The notes: generated by a model from the sequence alone, not told the origin. Positions 1-11,500 are shown, numbered from the stretch's first letter. The stretch is DNA of 64,000 nucleotides from Desulfofustis glycolicus DSM 9705 (GCF_900130015.1 NZ_FQXS01000018.1:1-64000); one strand, 5' to 3'. Numbers and translations: made by a program.

Positions 1-2
1 AT

Positions 3-290
3 GTCTTTGTTGTCATGCTGGCGTATCTGATCCGGCGCAAGCTGGCGGATGCCTGGCGGGATCTGGACGTGACCGTCGAGGAGGGGTTGAAAAAATTATC
101 AACCCTGTGCGCGATGGAGCATGAAATCAACGGCAACCAGACCGGTGGCATGCTCAGCGTACCACAGCCACGGCCAAGTCTGGCTCGGTTATTCTCAGCA
201 CTGACGATTACCCCGCCCAGTGCTCTGCCGCGTCGGACTGGTCACGTAGACAGCAGAAGGAAGCTGCCGAGCAGGAGAAAATCGAAATAA
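3..290 (+). pseudogene. Transposase C-terminal fragment (IS1634/IS4-like), cut by window edge
   Basis: The reading frame is open from base 3 and carries the C-terminal part of a DDE transposase. The run VFVVMLAYLIRRKL is followed by LDVTVEEGLKKLSTLC and ends with a basic KLPSRRKSK tail, which I recall as the typical end of IS1634-type transposases. The 5' part lies outside the window, so it is unknown whether the element is intact. No terminal inverted repeat could be recognised in the roughly 220 bases that follow. The family assignment is from motif memory, not a search. Confidence 0.7.
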
Positions 291-513
291 ATTCAGAATA
301 TTGAGGGGCAAAATCGGCCTTTCTATATTTGGAACATCCGTTGGAGCTGCCTGGGGGATCGCCTCATATACATGAAACCATGTACAATATTTAGGAGTTG
401 TGTAAATATGACAAAATGTGCTGTACACTGCTGAACGGACGATCGGGCTGATCAGTATTGCCGTTCGCTCACGTGCGACCCCGTGGGCTATAGGTCCTGT
501 CTCTTTATCATAG

Positions 514-2127
514 TTGGATCTGGTGATTTATGATTTCATACCCAGGGCGAGTTACCGTAGAATGAGACTCTCCGGACTGACACTATCCATTACGGTAACG
601 TTCGTGCTGGTGCTCTGCGGTTCGCTGGCGCTGGGGCTCTTTGTCACCGTTGTTTTCTGGCAGCGAAGTCTCGTGCATGCCGAGGAAGCACGGGTACAGT
701 TCGCACTTTCTCAAATAACACGGGACCTGGCGGCGGGGAGTAGGCCGGGTGAACCTGTAAGCGTTGAGAGGTTGCAACGGTTCGTTGATGACAAGGTGCT
801 TCTTCTTGACGGCTTGTCATATTTCGATGGGAAGAAATGCGTCAGTTTTCCCGGCCCCGAATGCGATGGCGCTGTTGAGCGGGTTGTTCGCAGCTGCGCG
901 CTCACGCAGCAGCAAAGTTGTGTTTCCCGAGACAGTGTCTGGGCAGCCGTATCGCCCGGAGTCAAGACACTGGTTGTTGCCCGGCCGTTTGATCTGGTTG
1001 GGGGGGCGGGAGGTTCACTTGCCGCCGTTGTTGAGATGGAGCCGATCTATTCTGCCTTTCGCCGTGAAATCAAAATGGTCGGCGTATATGTGGCGGTTAA
1101 CATCATCATCTTTACCGTCATCGGCCTCTACCGAATGATCAGCCTAGTGGTCAGACCGATCGAGCGCATGGTCAAGGTGTCCGAGACTTACTCGGTTGCC
1201 GAAGGAGCCCGCTTCAGCGGGATGGATACCGGCAGTGAATTCAGCCGTCTTTCCATGGCACTGAACTCCATGCTGCTACGCATCGAGCTGGATCGGGAGG
1301 AGTTGCGCCGTACCGTCTCCTCGCTGGCTTGGGCCAATGAAGAGCTGCGCAAGACGCAGCGGGAGATGGTGCAGGCAGAGAAATATGCGGCGGTGGGGCG
1401 ATTGTCTGCCGGCCTTGCCCACGAGATCGGCAATCCGCTCGGTATCGTTCAGGGGTATGTGGAGTTGTTGAGGCAGGCCGATCTCGCCATTGGTGATCGA
1501 CGGCAATTTGCTGAACGGGCTCTTAGAGAGTTGGGGCGCATCGATCGGCTGATTTGCCGATTGCTCGATTTTGCCCGGACCCGGCCGCGCCGCAAGGAAC
1601 TGTTTGGCGTACAGAAAGTTTTCGAGGAGTTGCAGGATATGTTTGCTGCCCAGGCGCGCCGGCTTGGTTTCGAGTTGACATTTGAGGCCGGGGACCAGGT
1701 GCACGTGCTCGGTGACCGCGACGGCATTAAACAGGTGCTGCTCAATTGCCTGCTCAACAGCTTTGACGCGGTCGAGACGGCAGGCCGGGGAGGCGGGGGG
1801 CGGGTGTCTGTCTCCGCCTCTGTCGAAGCGGAGACAGACGGCGGCGAGTATGTTTCTATTATAATAAGTGACAATGGCATCGGGCTCGATGGTGGTGAGG
1901 CGCCCCTTCTGTTCGAGCCATTCTACACCACCAAGGGACCTGGTAAGGGGACCGGGCTCGGCCTGTCGGTGTCCCGCGCCATTATTGAAGCGCATGGCGG
2001 GACGATGGAACTGACCGGGGTGAAAGGATCTGGAGCCCAGGTTATTATAGAGTTGCCCGTTGCAGGCGACGACGAACATCAGCCAGGAGATTCCCGTGAC
2101 GGAGCAGCAACACCTTCTCGTCATTGA
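514..2127 (+). CDS. Membrane sensor histidine kinase (HAMP-HisKA-HATPase), partner of the sigma-54 activator
   Basis: Two-component sensor kinase of 537 residues. A first membrane helix lies near residues 20-45 and a second near 190-210, enclosing a periplasmic domain of about 145 residues with four cysteines (KKCVSF, PECDG, RSCALT, QSCVSR). A HAMP linker follows, then the H-box AGLAHEIGNP with phosphoacceptor His303, and the ATPase motifs NSFDAV, DNGIGL and GTGLGLSVS. The annotated TTG start has no clear ribosome site; GTG at 523 or ATG at 562 are alternatives. The 3' end overlaps the next gene by 32 bases, so the two are co-translated. It has only two membrane helices, unlike classical PilS with six, although its position next to pilin genes suggests the same job. 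The signal sensed is unknown. Confidence 0.88.
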   Translation: MDLVIYDFIPRASYRRMRLSGLTLSITVTFVLVLCGSLALGLFVTVVFWQRSLVHAEEARVQFALSQITRDLAAGSRPGEPVSVERLQRFVDDKVLLLDGLSYFDGKKCVSFPGPECDGAVERVVRSCALTQQQSCVSRDSVWAAVSPGVKTLVVARPFDLVGGAGGSLAAVVEMEPIYSAFRREIKMVGVYVAVNIIIFTVIGLYRMISLVVRPIERMVKVSETYSVAEGARFSGMDTGSEFSRLSMALNSMLLRIELDREELRRTVSSLAWANEELRKTQREMVQAEKYAAVGRLSAGLAHEIGNPLGIVQGYVELLRQADLAIGDRRQFAERALRELGRIDRLICRLLDFARTRPRRKELFGVQKVFEELQDMFAAQARRLGFELTFEAGDQVHVLGDRDGIKQVLLNCLLNSFDAVETAGRGGGGRVSVSASVEAETDGGEYVSIIISDNGIGLDGGEAPLLFEPFYTTKGPGKGTGLGLSVSRAIIEAHGGTMELTGVKGSGAQVIIELPVAGDDEHQPGDSRDGAATPSRH

Positions 2128-3496
2128 CGACGAGGAGAACATGTGCCATGTCCTCAAGGTTCTCCTCGAGCGGCATGGCTACCAGGTTACGACTGAAACG
2201 GCCGCCGAGAGGGCCCTGGCGCTGCTCGAGAGCGAGACGTTTTCATTTATCCTCTGCGATGTGCGGATGCCCGGCATGGATGGCCTTTCGTTCATCAAGA
2301 AGGCCAGTGAGCGGTTAAACGATTGCCCGGTGATCATGATGTCTGCTTACGGCAGCGTCGAGAGTGCAATTGAGGCCATGAAGGCCGGCGCCTATGACTT
2401 CATTTCCAAGCCGTTCAAAACTGACGAGGTGCTCCTGGCCCTGAAAAAAGCGGAAGAGCGGGAACAGCTCAAGCGGGAAAATGTTACGCTGCGCGAGCAG
2501 ATTGCCGAAATCAGCGGAGGTTTGCGCTTCGGCTCGATGGTTGCCGCCAGTCCGCTTATGGCGGAGTTGTTCGAGGTGGCGGAACGAATAGCTCACTACA
2601 ATACGACTGTGCTGATCAGCGGGGAGTCGGGTACCGGCAAGGAACTCATCGCGCGCGGTATTCACCGGGCGTCTCCTCGTCGTGACAAGCCCTTTGTCGC
2701 CGTCAATTGCGGCAGTATTCCGGCCAATCTGCTGGAAAGCGAACTCTTCGGTCACGTGAGAGGGGCATTTACCGGGGCCGACACGGAACGAAAGGGGCTG
2801 TTTCGCGAGGCCGACGGCGCAACCCTGTTTCTCGATGAAATCGGCGAGCTGCCCCAGCCGATGCAGGTGAAGCTGTTGCGCGTGCTGCAGGAACAGGAGG
2901 TTCGTCCGGTGGGATCCGGCAAAACGGCGAAGGTGGATGTCCGGGTGCTGGCTGCTACGGCGCGCCGTCTCGAAGAACAGGTTGCCGGCGGCGCTTTTCG
3001 TGAAGACCTCTATTATCGGCTCAATGTCATGCCCTTGACCGTGCCGCCTTTGCGTGACCGGAAAGAGGATATCCCGCCTCTCTGTCTTCATTTTATTAAA
3101 AAATTTAACACCAGTCTCGATGTGCAGGTACAGGGAATCCGGCCGGCTGCCATGTCCCGGCTGCTTGAGTATCGCTGGCCCGGTAACGTGAGGGAACTCG
3201 AAAATATCCTGCAGCGCGCCATGGTCCTCACACAAAGTGGATATATCGAGGAAGAACATGTGCCTGAAGTGGTGACAAAAAATGTCACCGCTGATGTTTG
3301 CCTCGTTGATTCCTGCCGGATCGACATGATTGACGGTAACCTTTCTATCAAGCAGGCGCAGCGACAGATGGAAGCGCGCATGATCATGCTCGCCCTGGCT
3401 CGATGCGCCGGTAATAAGAGCAAAGCGGCAACCTTGCTGGACCTCAGCTACCCCTCTCTGTTGAGCAAGATCAAGCAGTACGGTTTGGAACCGTAG
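2096..3496 (+). CDS. NtrC-family sigma-54-dependent response regulator
   Basis: Response regulator of 466 residues with three domains. The receiver domain has the phosphoacceptor Asp in [11 protein letters not shown]. The AAA+ domain has Walker A GESGTGKE, the sigma-54 contact loop GAFTGA and Walker [12 protein letters not shown] Fis-type helix-turn-helix follows at the C-terminus ([20 protein letters not shown]). The GTG start at 2096 is chosen because AGGAGA lies six bases upstream; a longer TTG form from 2060 lacks such a site. It overlaps the histidine kinase gene, so it is almost certainly its cognate regulator. A -24/-12 promoter stands 150 bases downstream in front of the pilV operon, the most obvious target. 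PilR is the nearest functional analogue, but orthology is not shown. Confidence 0.93.
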   Translation: MTEQQHLLVIDDEENMCHVLKVLLERHGYQVTTETAAERALALLESETFSFILCDVRMPGMDGLSFIKKASERLNDCPVIMMSAYGSVESAIEAMKAGAYDFISKPFKTDEVLLALKKAEEREQLKRENVTLREQIAEISGGLRFGSMVAASPLMAELFEVAERIAHYNTTVLISGESGTGKELIARGIHRASPRRDKPFVAVNCGSIPANLLESELFGHVRGAFTGADTERKGLFREADGATLFLDEIGELPQPMQVKLLRVLQEQEVRPVGSGKTAKVDVRVLAATARRLEEQVAGGAFREDLYYRLNVMPLTVPPLRDRKEDIPPLCLHFIKKFNTSLDVQVQGIRPAAMSRLLEYRWPGNVRELENILQRAMVLTQSGYIEEEHVPEVVTKNVTADVCLVDSCRIDMIDGNLSIKQAQRQMEARMIMLALARCAGNKSKAATLLDLSYPSLLSKIKQYGLEP

Positions 3497-3498
3497 CG

Positions 3499-3531
3499 CG
3501 AAGCCGTTTTCGCGGGGGCTGTGTCTCCCCC
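3499..3531 (+). terminator. Possible hairpins after the response regulator gene
   Basis: Two short hairpins follow the stop codon: CGCGAA/TTCGCG with a six-base loop, then GGGGG/CCCCC with an eight-base loop. No T-run follows, so if this terminates transcription it would be an imperfect intrinsic or Rho-assisted site. Confidence 0.3.
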
Positions 3532-3645
3532 TCATGAATCGCAGCTATTAAAAAAGTTAATAGAACGGAGCCCCCCTGCGAAAAAGCCAGTGTGCTCTGC
3601 TCTGCGGTACCATTCATATCAGTTAATTAGAGCATGTCTGCGCCA

Positions 3646-3663
3646 ATTGGATAAGAATTTGCA
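3646..3663 (+). promoter_or_regulatory. Sigma-54 (-24/-12) promoter of the pilV-pilY1 operon
   Basis: TTGG and TTGCA are placed so that GG (3649-3650) and GC (3661-3662) are separated by exactly ten bases, the invariant spacing of sigma-54 promoters. The -12 half is a full match and the -24 half keeps only TGG. Predicted transcription start is near 3674, about 43 bases before pilV. A small dyad (CTATTA at 3545-3550, TAATAG at 3558-3563) sits about 100 bases upstream, where enhancer sites of NtrC-type activators usually lie. The activator gene ends just upstream. Confidence 0.65.
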
Positions 3664-3716
3664 TATGTCGTTGGGAGATTACAGGCTCATATCATTGTCT
3701 ATAGGAGTGTCACGCT

Positions 3717-4130
3717 ATGAAGCCCGGTACAGATGATCAAAGGTTGCATCGGAAGAGGAACGGATTCACCTTGCTTGAGGTGATGATAGCCTTGGGGATT
3801 TTTTCCATCGGTATATTGGCGGTTATTGGCGCCCAGCATCTTGTGGTACGGGGCAATGCCAATGGCAATGTGGTAACCGAGCAGATGTTGCTTGCGCAGC
3901 GAACGATGGAACGGCTGAAAAATAATCCCGACCCGACGACCCTGTCCTCCGGTACTGATGCCAATATCGACGCAAATGGCGACCCGGGTGGTCCATATAC
4001 CGTTTCTCGCCGGGTAACCAACGCCCTGAGCAGTACCTCCAGCCGGGTTATCGAGGTTACCGTCACCAAACAAGGGCCGCACGGACATCCTTTAACTATC
4101 CGATCTGTAACGCATGGGAACGGCGTATGA
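3717..4130 (+). CDS. pilV: Type IV pilus minor pilin PilV
   Basis: Minor pilin precursor of 137 residues. A short basic leader ends in the class III signal G|FTLLEVMIALGIFSIGILA, with the cleavage glycine and Glu5 typical of substrates of prepilin peptidase PilD. The hydrophobic N-terminal helix would anchor it in the inner membrane and pack into the pilus. AGGAG lies nine bases before the ATG. It is first in the operon pilV-pilW-pilX-pilY1 and overlaps pilW by four bases. Minor pilins of this group prime pilus assembly and, with PilY1, form the tip complex. Family and order support the name; sequence outside the helix is poorly conserved. Confidence 0.87.
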   Translation: MKPGTDDQRLHRKRNGFTLLEVMIALGIFSIGILAVIGAQHLVVRGNANGNVVTEQMLLAQRTMERLKNNPDPTTLSSGTDANIDANGDPGGPYTVSRRVTNALSSTSSRVIEVTVTKQGPHGHPLTIRSVTHGNGV

Positions 4131-4765
4131 AACGGGACTATAAAAAAAAATTGATCATGGGGGGCAATGGCGGCTTTTCGCTCATTGAGTTGATGGTGGC
4201 GATCGCCATTGTCGGTATTGTTCTCGTCTCCCTATCAGCCGTATTTGAACGCTCAGGCAGGCTCTACACCACGCAGAACGTGAGCGCAGCCCTCCAGGAG
4301 GAAGTCCGTGCCGCCGTGGAGATTATCGCCCGGGAGGCACGGATGGCTGGTTTCGATCCGCTGAAGACCGGCGATTTTGAATTAAAGACGGCAACGTCGA
4401 CCCACCTTCGTTTTACTACGGACCTCAATGAAGACGGAGCGGTGGCCACCACCGGCTTTCCAAACTGTGAGCGTTTGTCGTTCCGTTATTCCGCAGCGCA
4501 ACAGGCCCTACAGATTGTCTGCAATGAGGGCGGGGCCGGCCAGGATATCCAGGTCCTGATCGGTAATTCGGATACGCTGGTGACCGCCGTCGATTTCGCC
4601 TACCGGGATAACGACGGCAACCCAACCACCTTCGTCAACCAGATGCGCAGCATGGTCATTACGTTGACCGCCGAAGCGCCGGCGGGAAGAACGGGCATGA
4701 TCGAGCGGAGTTACACAACCTGGGTGGATTTCAGGAATATGGCCTCCAATGCAGCCTACAATTGA
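4127..4765 (+). CDS. pilW: Type IV pilus minor pilin PilW
   Basis: Prepilin-like protein of 212 residues. The leader ends in G|FSLIELMVAIAIVGIVLVSL, with Glu5, followed by a long amphipathic helix (QEEVRAAVEIIAREARMAGF) that is typical of PilW. The gene overlaps the end of pilV by four bases (ATGA), indicating translational coupling. PilW is thought to link PilX, PilY1 and the other minor pilins in the pilus priming complex. The remainder of the protein is a globular domain with few recognisable motifs. Confidence 0.87.
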   Translation: MKRDYKKKLIMGGNGGFSLIELMVAIAIVGIVLVSLSAVFERSGRLYTTQNVSAALQEEVRAAVEIIAREARMAGFDPLKTGDFELKTATSTHLRFTTDLNEDGAVATTGFPNCERLSFRYSAAQQALQIVCNEGGAGQDIQVLIGNSDTLVTAVDFAYRDNDGNPTTFVNQMRSMVITLTAEAPAGRTGMIERSYTTWVDFRNMASNAAYN

Positions 4766-4802
4766 GAAAACGGACAACAGGTACTCGAGTGGCAGGAGAG
4801 AT

Positions 4803-5441
4803 ATGATGAATACGTGGAGATGGGGAGGGTGCATATGCACTGTGCCCAATCAAACCGGAGCGGTCCTCGTCGTTGCGCTGATGATGCTGGTCATTCTTTC
4901 GATCATGGGCGGTTTCGCTTTGACCATCAGTTCGATCGAACAGCGGGTGACCAATAACAGCGAGGTCTTTCAGCATAATTTCTACGCGGCGGAAGCGGTT
5001 ACCCTGGAAGCGGCGACAACGATTTTTGAGGAAGATGATGACAATCTGAATCCTCCCAGCGGTGCACCGCCTGCTTTCAACTGGCTCAAGCTTGACGATC
5101 CAGCCATCGACCTGACGCAATCCTCGCAATGGCCGAGCGCGCTCATTGCACCGGCAGATACCACACTTACAGAGGCCCTCAGTGCCTTTGCCGATATCAC
5201 CCCGCCCGGTTACGCGTCGGATGGGACTGCTGCTGGGGACCGCATCTGGTACGCCGCCATCGACAACGGCACCTGCGGGGCCTGGACCGGCTCCGGCGGG
5301 TCGTTAACCGGTGGTCCGGGTGCCCCTCAGGAACGGTGTTACGACGTCTATGGCATGTACGATGTCAAGCGGGGAGGCGGCAAGACGTACACTGGTCGGA
5401 TGATGATGACCATCGGGTATAAGAAAGTTCTGTACAATTAA
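4803..5441 (+). CDS. pilX: Type IV pilus assembly protein PilX
   Basis: Protein of 212 residues from the ATG at 4803, which has GGCAGGAGAG just upstream; an upstream in-frame ATG at 4749 overlaps pilW and lacks a ribosome site. The N-terminus carries TGAVLVVALMMLVILSIMGG, the PilX-type membrane helix, which lacks the usual Glu5 of pilins. Next comes SIEQRVTNN and an alanine-rich helix, also typical for PilX. A cysteine pair near the C-terminus (TCGAW, RCYDVY) could form the disulfide-bonded D-region found in minor pilins. It lies between pilW and pilY1 in the same operon and probably acts with them at the pilus tip. Confidence 0.83.
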   Translation: MMNTWRWGGCICTVPNQTGAVLVVALMMLVILSIMGGFALTISSIEQRVTNNSEVFQHNFYAAEAVTLEAATTIFEEDDDNLNPPSGAPPAFNWLKLDDPAIDLTQSSQWPSALIAPADTTLTEALSAFADITPPGYASDGTAAGDRIWYAAIDNGTCGAWTGSGGSLTGGPGAPQERCYDVYGMYDVKRGGGKTYTGRMMMTIGYKKVLYN

Positions 5442-5558
5442 ACGGACCAACCGAGTGATCGAACGGAAAACGTGTTTTCTGTTGACTCTAGTGCAACATG
5501 TCACTTCTCTGCGGCTCTTGCAGTGGAGGGAAACGGCAGCTTAGCTGAGGTAATAAAG

Positions 5559-8500
5559 ATGAAAAAAAGCGTCACAACGCGAGTATTTTTCTGGGCATCG
5601 CTTTTAGGAATGCTCAGTCTTGCCGGCAGTGCCTGGGCGGCGGACTACACGGTCAGTATAGACAGTCCGACAGCAGCCGAAGGAGGCACAACGACGAGCG
5701 GATCGCTTCTTTTTACTGTGACGCTTGATCCGCCGGTTACTTCGGGAGAAGGGGTAGAAGTTTCCTGGGCGACAACAGACGGCTCGGCAACGGTTGCGGA
5801 TGGGGATTATGCGAGCCAGAACGGTGTGCTGGTGTTTGGCGTGGGAGAATTCTCCGGTAGCTTCGCAGTGGACATCAGCGGCGATAACGCGCGGGAGCCG
5901 GATGAAACCATCGGAATTACCCTGTCCAGTGCCTGCTCTACCAGCGCGCCACCATGTTCGATCAACGTGGCAAGTATGACCAGCACGACGGGCACCATCG
6001 TCAACGACGATCACGATATCACCGTATCGGCGCCTGCTGATCAGGTTGAAGAATCGAGTCCGTATACCTTCGAGGTTAGCGTTGTTCCCCCGGTGACCGG
6101 AGGGGAAACCGTTGCAATTTTCTATGACATTTCCGACGGTGTTGCGCCGTCCGCCACTGCCGGCAGCGATTATACCGACCAGAGCGGTACGCTTACCTTC
6201 ATCAGTGGAGACAGTGGGCCGAAACTGGTCGAGGTCGGTATTGTCGATGATGCGTTTTACGAAGAGGCGGAAAACTTTGTTTTCGAACTGCACACTCCAT
6301 CAGAAACCGTAGACAGCTATCCTGCCTCCACCGCGGGGCTGATCACCAACACCGATTATTACTCCATCTCGATTGCCGCGGTCGCCTCTCCGGTGGCCGA
6401 GGAAGCCGGCAATGCCCAGTTCGAGATTACTGTTACCCCGGCCATCCAGGGCAGTGATACGGTTTCCGTTCAGTACCAGACCGCCGATGGGACAGCTGTA
6501 GCCGGTTCCGATTATACGGCGACCAGCGATACGATGACGCTGTCTGCGGCCACCAATCCGCAGACCTTTTCCGTGCCGATTCTCGATGATGGTATACAGG
6601 AGACAGACGAGTCATTTTCGGTGTCCCTGAGCAGCCCGAGCAGCAATAGCGGTATTGGTACTGGCAGTGCGTCGGTGACGATCAGCGACAGCGATTACAC
6701 CATCTCGATTGCTGATGAAACCGTCAGTGAGGACGATGGCACGGTAACCTTTACCGTTTCTCTGGATCGGGCGCTGCCGAGCGGGCAGGTGACTGTAGAG
6801 TATGCCACGCAAAACGACACGGCGGTTGCCGGCAGTGATTTTCAGGCTGCCAGCGGAATGGTTACCATCGCCGCTCCTGCCGCTTCCCAGACCTTTACCG
6901 TAGACCTGATCGACGACAATGTGGTTGAGGGATCCGAACAGTTCCAGGTCCTACTGAGCAATCCTTCCGCCAACGCCTCGATGTCCGACAGCGAGGCGAA
7001 TTGTACGATCACCAATGAAGACCATACCGTCACGGTTACGTCCGTGGCTAGCCAGCCGGAAGAGACGTCCCCCTACGTCTTTTCCGTGGCTGTGAATCCG
7101 CCGATTTCCGGAGACGAGACGGTATCCATATCCTATGCTCTGGCAGATGGAGCGGCGCCTTCGGCTACTGCCGGCAGCGACTATGTCGACCAGACCGGCA
7201 CGCTGACCTTTACCAGTGCGACTCCCGGGCCACAGACCGTCAATGTGAACATCATCGACGATCCGGCCACCAACAACGCCCACTGGGAGGAGGACGAGAA
7301 TTTCGACTTCGTCCTGAGCAGCCCGTCCGCCAATATTGAGACCTATCCGGCAACCACCACCGGTGTCATCACCAACACCGATTTTTATTCGATCACGATC
7401 GGCGCGGTGGCGGCCTCCGTCGATGAAGAAGACGGCTCGGCGGCATTTCAGGTTATCGTCTCCCCGACCATTCGCGGCTCGGACCAGATAACCGTTGACT
7501 ACCAGACGGTCGATGGCACTGCGCTAGCCGGCGACGATTATACCGCTTCAACCGATACGCTGACCTTTACCAGCACCAGTCTCAACCCGCAGACGATAAC
7601 GGTACCGATCCTTGACGACGGCGCCCAGGAACCGGACGAGACATTTTCCGTCTCGCTTTCCGATCCAAGCATCAACAGCATCATTGCCACCGGCAGTGCT
7701 TCTGTCACCATCGTTGATTCCGATTATACGATTTCCATCGCCAATACCAATGTAACCGAGGGAGAGCCGTCGGCAGCGTTTATCGTCTCGCTCGATCGAG
7801 CGGTTGATCCCGGCGAACAGGTGACCGTCGAATACGCCACGCAGAATGGTACAGCTTTAGAACCTGGAGACTACACGCTGACAACCGGTACCGTAACCTT
7901 TGATCCCGGCGACGCGACCGAGACGATTACCGTCCCGATTCAGGATGACGCCGTCGCCGAAACGCTTGAGACCTTCCAGGTGGTTCTGACCAATGAGTCA
8001 GGTAACGCATCCATCTCCGATGGGGTCGGTGACTGCAATATTTCCGATGACGATTACACGGTTGCCACCTTCGCCGATATGACCGTAAATGAGGACGCGG
8101 GCACGGCCCAGTTGACACTCCGTCTCAACCGAGTGGTCCCGGCAGGCGATTCGGTGACCTTTGATGTTGCCGTGATGTCCGGTTCGACGGCGATTTCGGG
8201 GACTGACTTTAACCTGCCTGCTATCCCTACCATCACGGTTCCGGCAGGAGCCCTAGAAGGGACACTAGACGTTGCCATCAACGATGATGGAGAAGTCGAG
8301 TTTCCCGAAACCATTATCCTGGCAGCCACACCGACGTCCGGCAACGTTATTTTCTCCGGCGCGACTGTTCCGGATAATACGGCGACCATTACCATCGGTG
8401 TCGATGATCGGTACGGTGTTTCAGTGAACGATGTCACCCTGCTCGAAGGGGATGGTGAAGCCATCTTCACCGTTTCTCTCGATCGACCGCTGGAGGCCGA

Positions 8501-11500
8501 CGATGACGGCTTGCAGGTGAATTACGAAACGGCCGACGACACGGCCACGAGCCCTGATGACTACACCCACCAGAACAGTTACGTCGAGTTCCTCTATACG
8601 GTTGCCGGAACCACGACGGCCACGTTTGCCGTCCCGGTCATCGATGACGTCATCGACGAAGGCGCCCTGGAGACCTTTCTGGTGAACCTGAGCGCAGTAT
8701 CGCCCTATGCGGAGATCATCACCTTTGTCGATCCGCAAGGTGTCGGCACCATCCAGGATACCGAATATATCATCACCCCGAGCTGGACCCAGGGGGGCAC
8801 GGTAACACTGGAATCGCCCGCCGGCACTGCCGTCGCCATCAGCAACGGCGCAGCTGTGGGTATCGAGGACAATACGCCGGCGATCTTTACGGTCGTAGCG
8901 GATTACGAGATTACGCAGGTCCTTGTTGACGGAGTCGCTCCGTCGTCGTTAGGCTACATCACCGTGACGGTCAGCTCACCCGTATACCATACCTACGAGT
9001 TTCTCAGCACGACACCGCAGGGCAATCGCACGATATCGGTACAGTTCGACCACCGCGTTCAGTACACCGCCACCGGTCCCGGAACGGTAACCGACCCCGG
9101 CGGTCTGTCAGTGCATGACGGCGGCCCGATGGATTACATCGCCGATCACAACTCGAGTCCGACCTTTCTGATAGACGCCGACTCCGGATCCTGTGTTACC
9201 GATCTGCTGGTTGACGGTTCCTCGAAGTACGCGTTTCCTGTTTCCAGTTCGAATAACTGGGAGGGTGATAGTTACACATTCTCGGGCATTACGACCGATC
9301 ACACGATTGAAGCGGAGTTCGGCTCCGTTGAGATTACCGTCATGCTTGGTGCCGATGACGGGGCCACCGGCACCGCCGAGGACCTGATCATCCAGAATCC
9401 GGTCAGCGGCAGCGGCTGGCGTGCCTATGTGACCGACTCCAGCGGTGACACTTTGATCATGGAAGGAGATCATAGTGAATCGTTTGTTATCCCTGATGAT
9501 ATACCTACAGCCACGCCCTGTGATGCCCGCTATATCAGGATCGAATTTCTCAATGTCGACGGTTGGCTAAGGCCGGATCCTGTGCCTCTTGATTTGCGGG
9601 ATCAGTTTGAAGATCAAGTTGTTGAAGGGCTCTACGATGCCAGTTCGCATGTCCTACAACTCGTCTTCGATCATGGCTCGATTACGGCCGACCCGATCGG
9701 TGAGCCGGCGGTTGGCGCCAACCGCTATTACTATCAGAGCGATACAGACGTGACCCTGGTCGCCGTGCCGGATGCGGGGTGGTATTTCCACGGCTGGGAG
9801 GGAGATGCATCCGGTACCACCACTCCGATGACCATCACGATGAATCGCGACAAGGTTGTCGAAGCAGCGTTTGTCCAGGGGTGTACCGATAACGACCTTG
9901 ACGGCTATCGGGTCGATCCCGGTGACGGCAGTTGCGACCCCGGCCCGCTTGTCGACTGCAATGATGGGGATGCGTCCATCAACCCCGGAGCAACCGAGAT
10001 CTGCGGCGACGGTATCGATCAGGACTGCTCGGGTGGTGATCTTGCCTGTACCGGAGATGATTCCGACGACGACAATGACGGCTACACCGAGAACCAGGGT
10101 GACTGTAATGACGGCGATGCCGCCATCAGACCCGGAGCCGAGGATATTCCCGGTAACGGGGTCGACGAGGACTGTTTCGACGGCGACCGGCAGATCGGCA
10201 GTGAAGTGACCTGTGTCGCCCCGTCGGATATTCCGGCCAACGCGTCCCGGAAGCCGGCGCCGCCGCTGCTCATGTTCCTGCTCGACGACTCGGGTAGTAT
10301 GGACTGGGAGTTCATGACTGATGCTGACAACCAGCTTTATGCAAGCCGCTATTATGTTTATTACTCGGATGATGAATCCAGAAACTATTGGGATAACCGC
10401 CTTTCTGAAACCCAACGCAGGGAGTGGCGGAGTCAGTGGGCGGGCCACAACCGGATTTTCTTCAACCCGGAAGCAACATACGACCCGTGGCCGATGTGGG
10501 AGGATGTCGTAGCCAGCGTTGATAGCGGCGAGTATGACGGCAGTGAGCAGATGTCGGTCCGTACCCACGAGAACAGCTATGATACCGACAACGCCATGTT
10601 CCCGGATATTGCGTTTCCTGACGGGTTCACCCATGCCGATATGGACTGGCCGAGAAATAATACGCTCGATGGTGAGGACGGTCACTCATGGTCCTATATC
10701 GCAGACGATGGCACACCCAATCGGCACATTTTCGAGCTCAATGCTGAATACTTCAATGTCCAGGCAGCAGGTGGAGGACAGCAGGTTATTGTGACGCGTG
10801 ATGAACTGAGTTCACCGGACGATAGCGATACACGGGCCGATGCCATAGGGCTATCTGTGAGGAATGATCTGCAGCTAAATGTTCCACATCGTTGGTATTG
10901 GTATACTGCCGCTAATCGTCCCGAAATTATATTCGATAATGAAGACGGTGATGACATCTACTGGGAAACGGATAACTGGATCGAGTCCTGGGGAGAGGAC
11001 TATTGGGAGTGGGAGGACAGTTTACATTACACCGAAAATGTCGGTGAGTCAGCAGGATGGAGGCTTAACCTAACTGCTGATCAGGCGAACGACTGTGCTG
11101 CGGCTGGTGGCTGTTATGTCTACGCTTGGATAGATGAATATTACAATAGTGATGCGAACGCAAAATATACTATTTATTCCCGTAATGCTTCAGGTGATTT
11201 GGTATCGGAAGATGTTCGGGTTAATCAGCAACCTGATCCTGACAACGACGGGACGGACGAAGGCCCTCAGTGGATATTGCTTTCTGACACAAGGTACAAT
11301 TTTACCGCGCAAGCGCCGGTCCAGGTGAGTGTCAAGAATGCTCATTATTACGTCTGGCATGACGAAAACGGCAATGATGATCGAGATCTCGGCGAAATTT
11401 ACCTGATCAATATTCCCGGTGAAGGGCATGCGGTGGGTGACTACAGCCTCGAGTATTATCGGTTCAACGATCTCAACGGTGACGATCGGGTCGATGATGG

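Noticed and set aside
2315-3535. 406-codon minus-strand open frame opposite the NtrC-type regulator
   Set aside because: The plus strand encodes all receiver, AAA+ and HTH motifs; the antisense translation has none.
3521-3736. 71-codon plus-strand open frame between the response regulator and pilV
   Set aside because: It runs across the sigma-54 promoter and into pilV in another frame, with no ribosome site or motif.
5643-8780. Regular repeats in the first part of pilY1 considered as a CRISPR-like or noncoding tandem array
   Set aside because: The period is about 110 codons, the frame is continuous and the units are protein modules (Calx-beta).
9654-10685. Long minus-strand open frames inside pilY1 (also 13281-14333 and 14370-15218)
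   Set aside because: These mirror the repetitive, Asp-rich plus-strand coding sequence and have low-complexity Ile/Arg/Val-rich translations.
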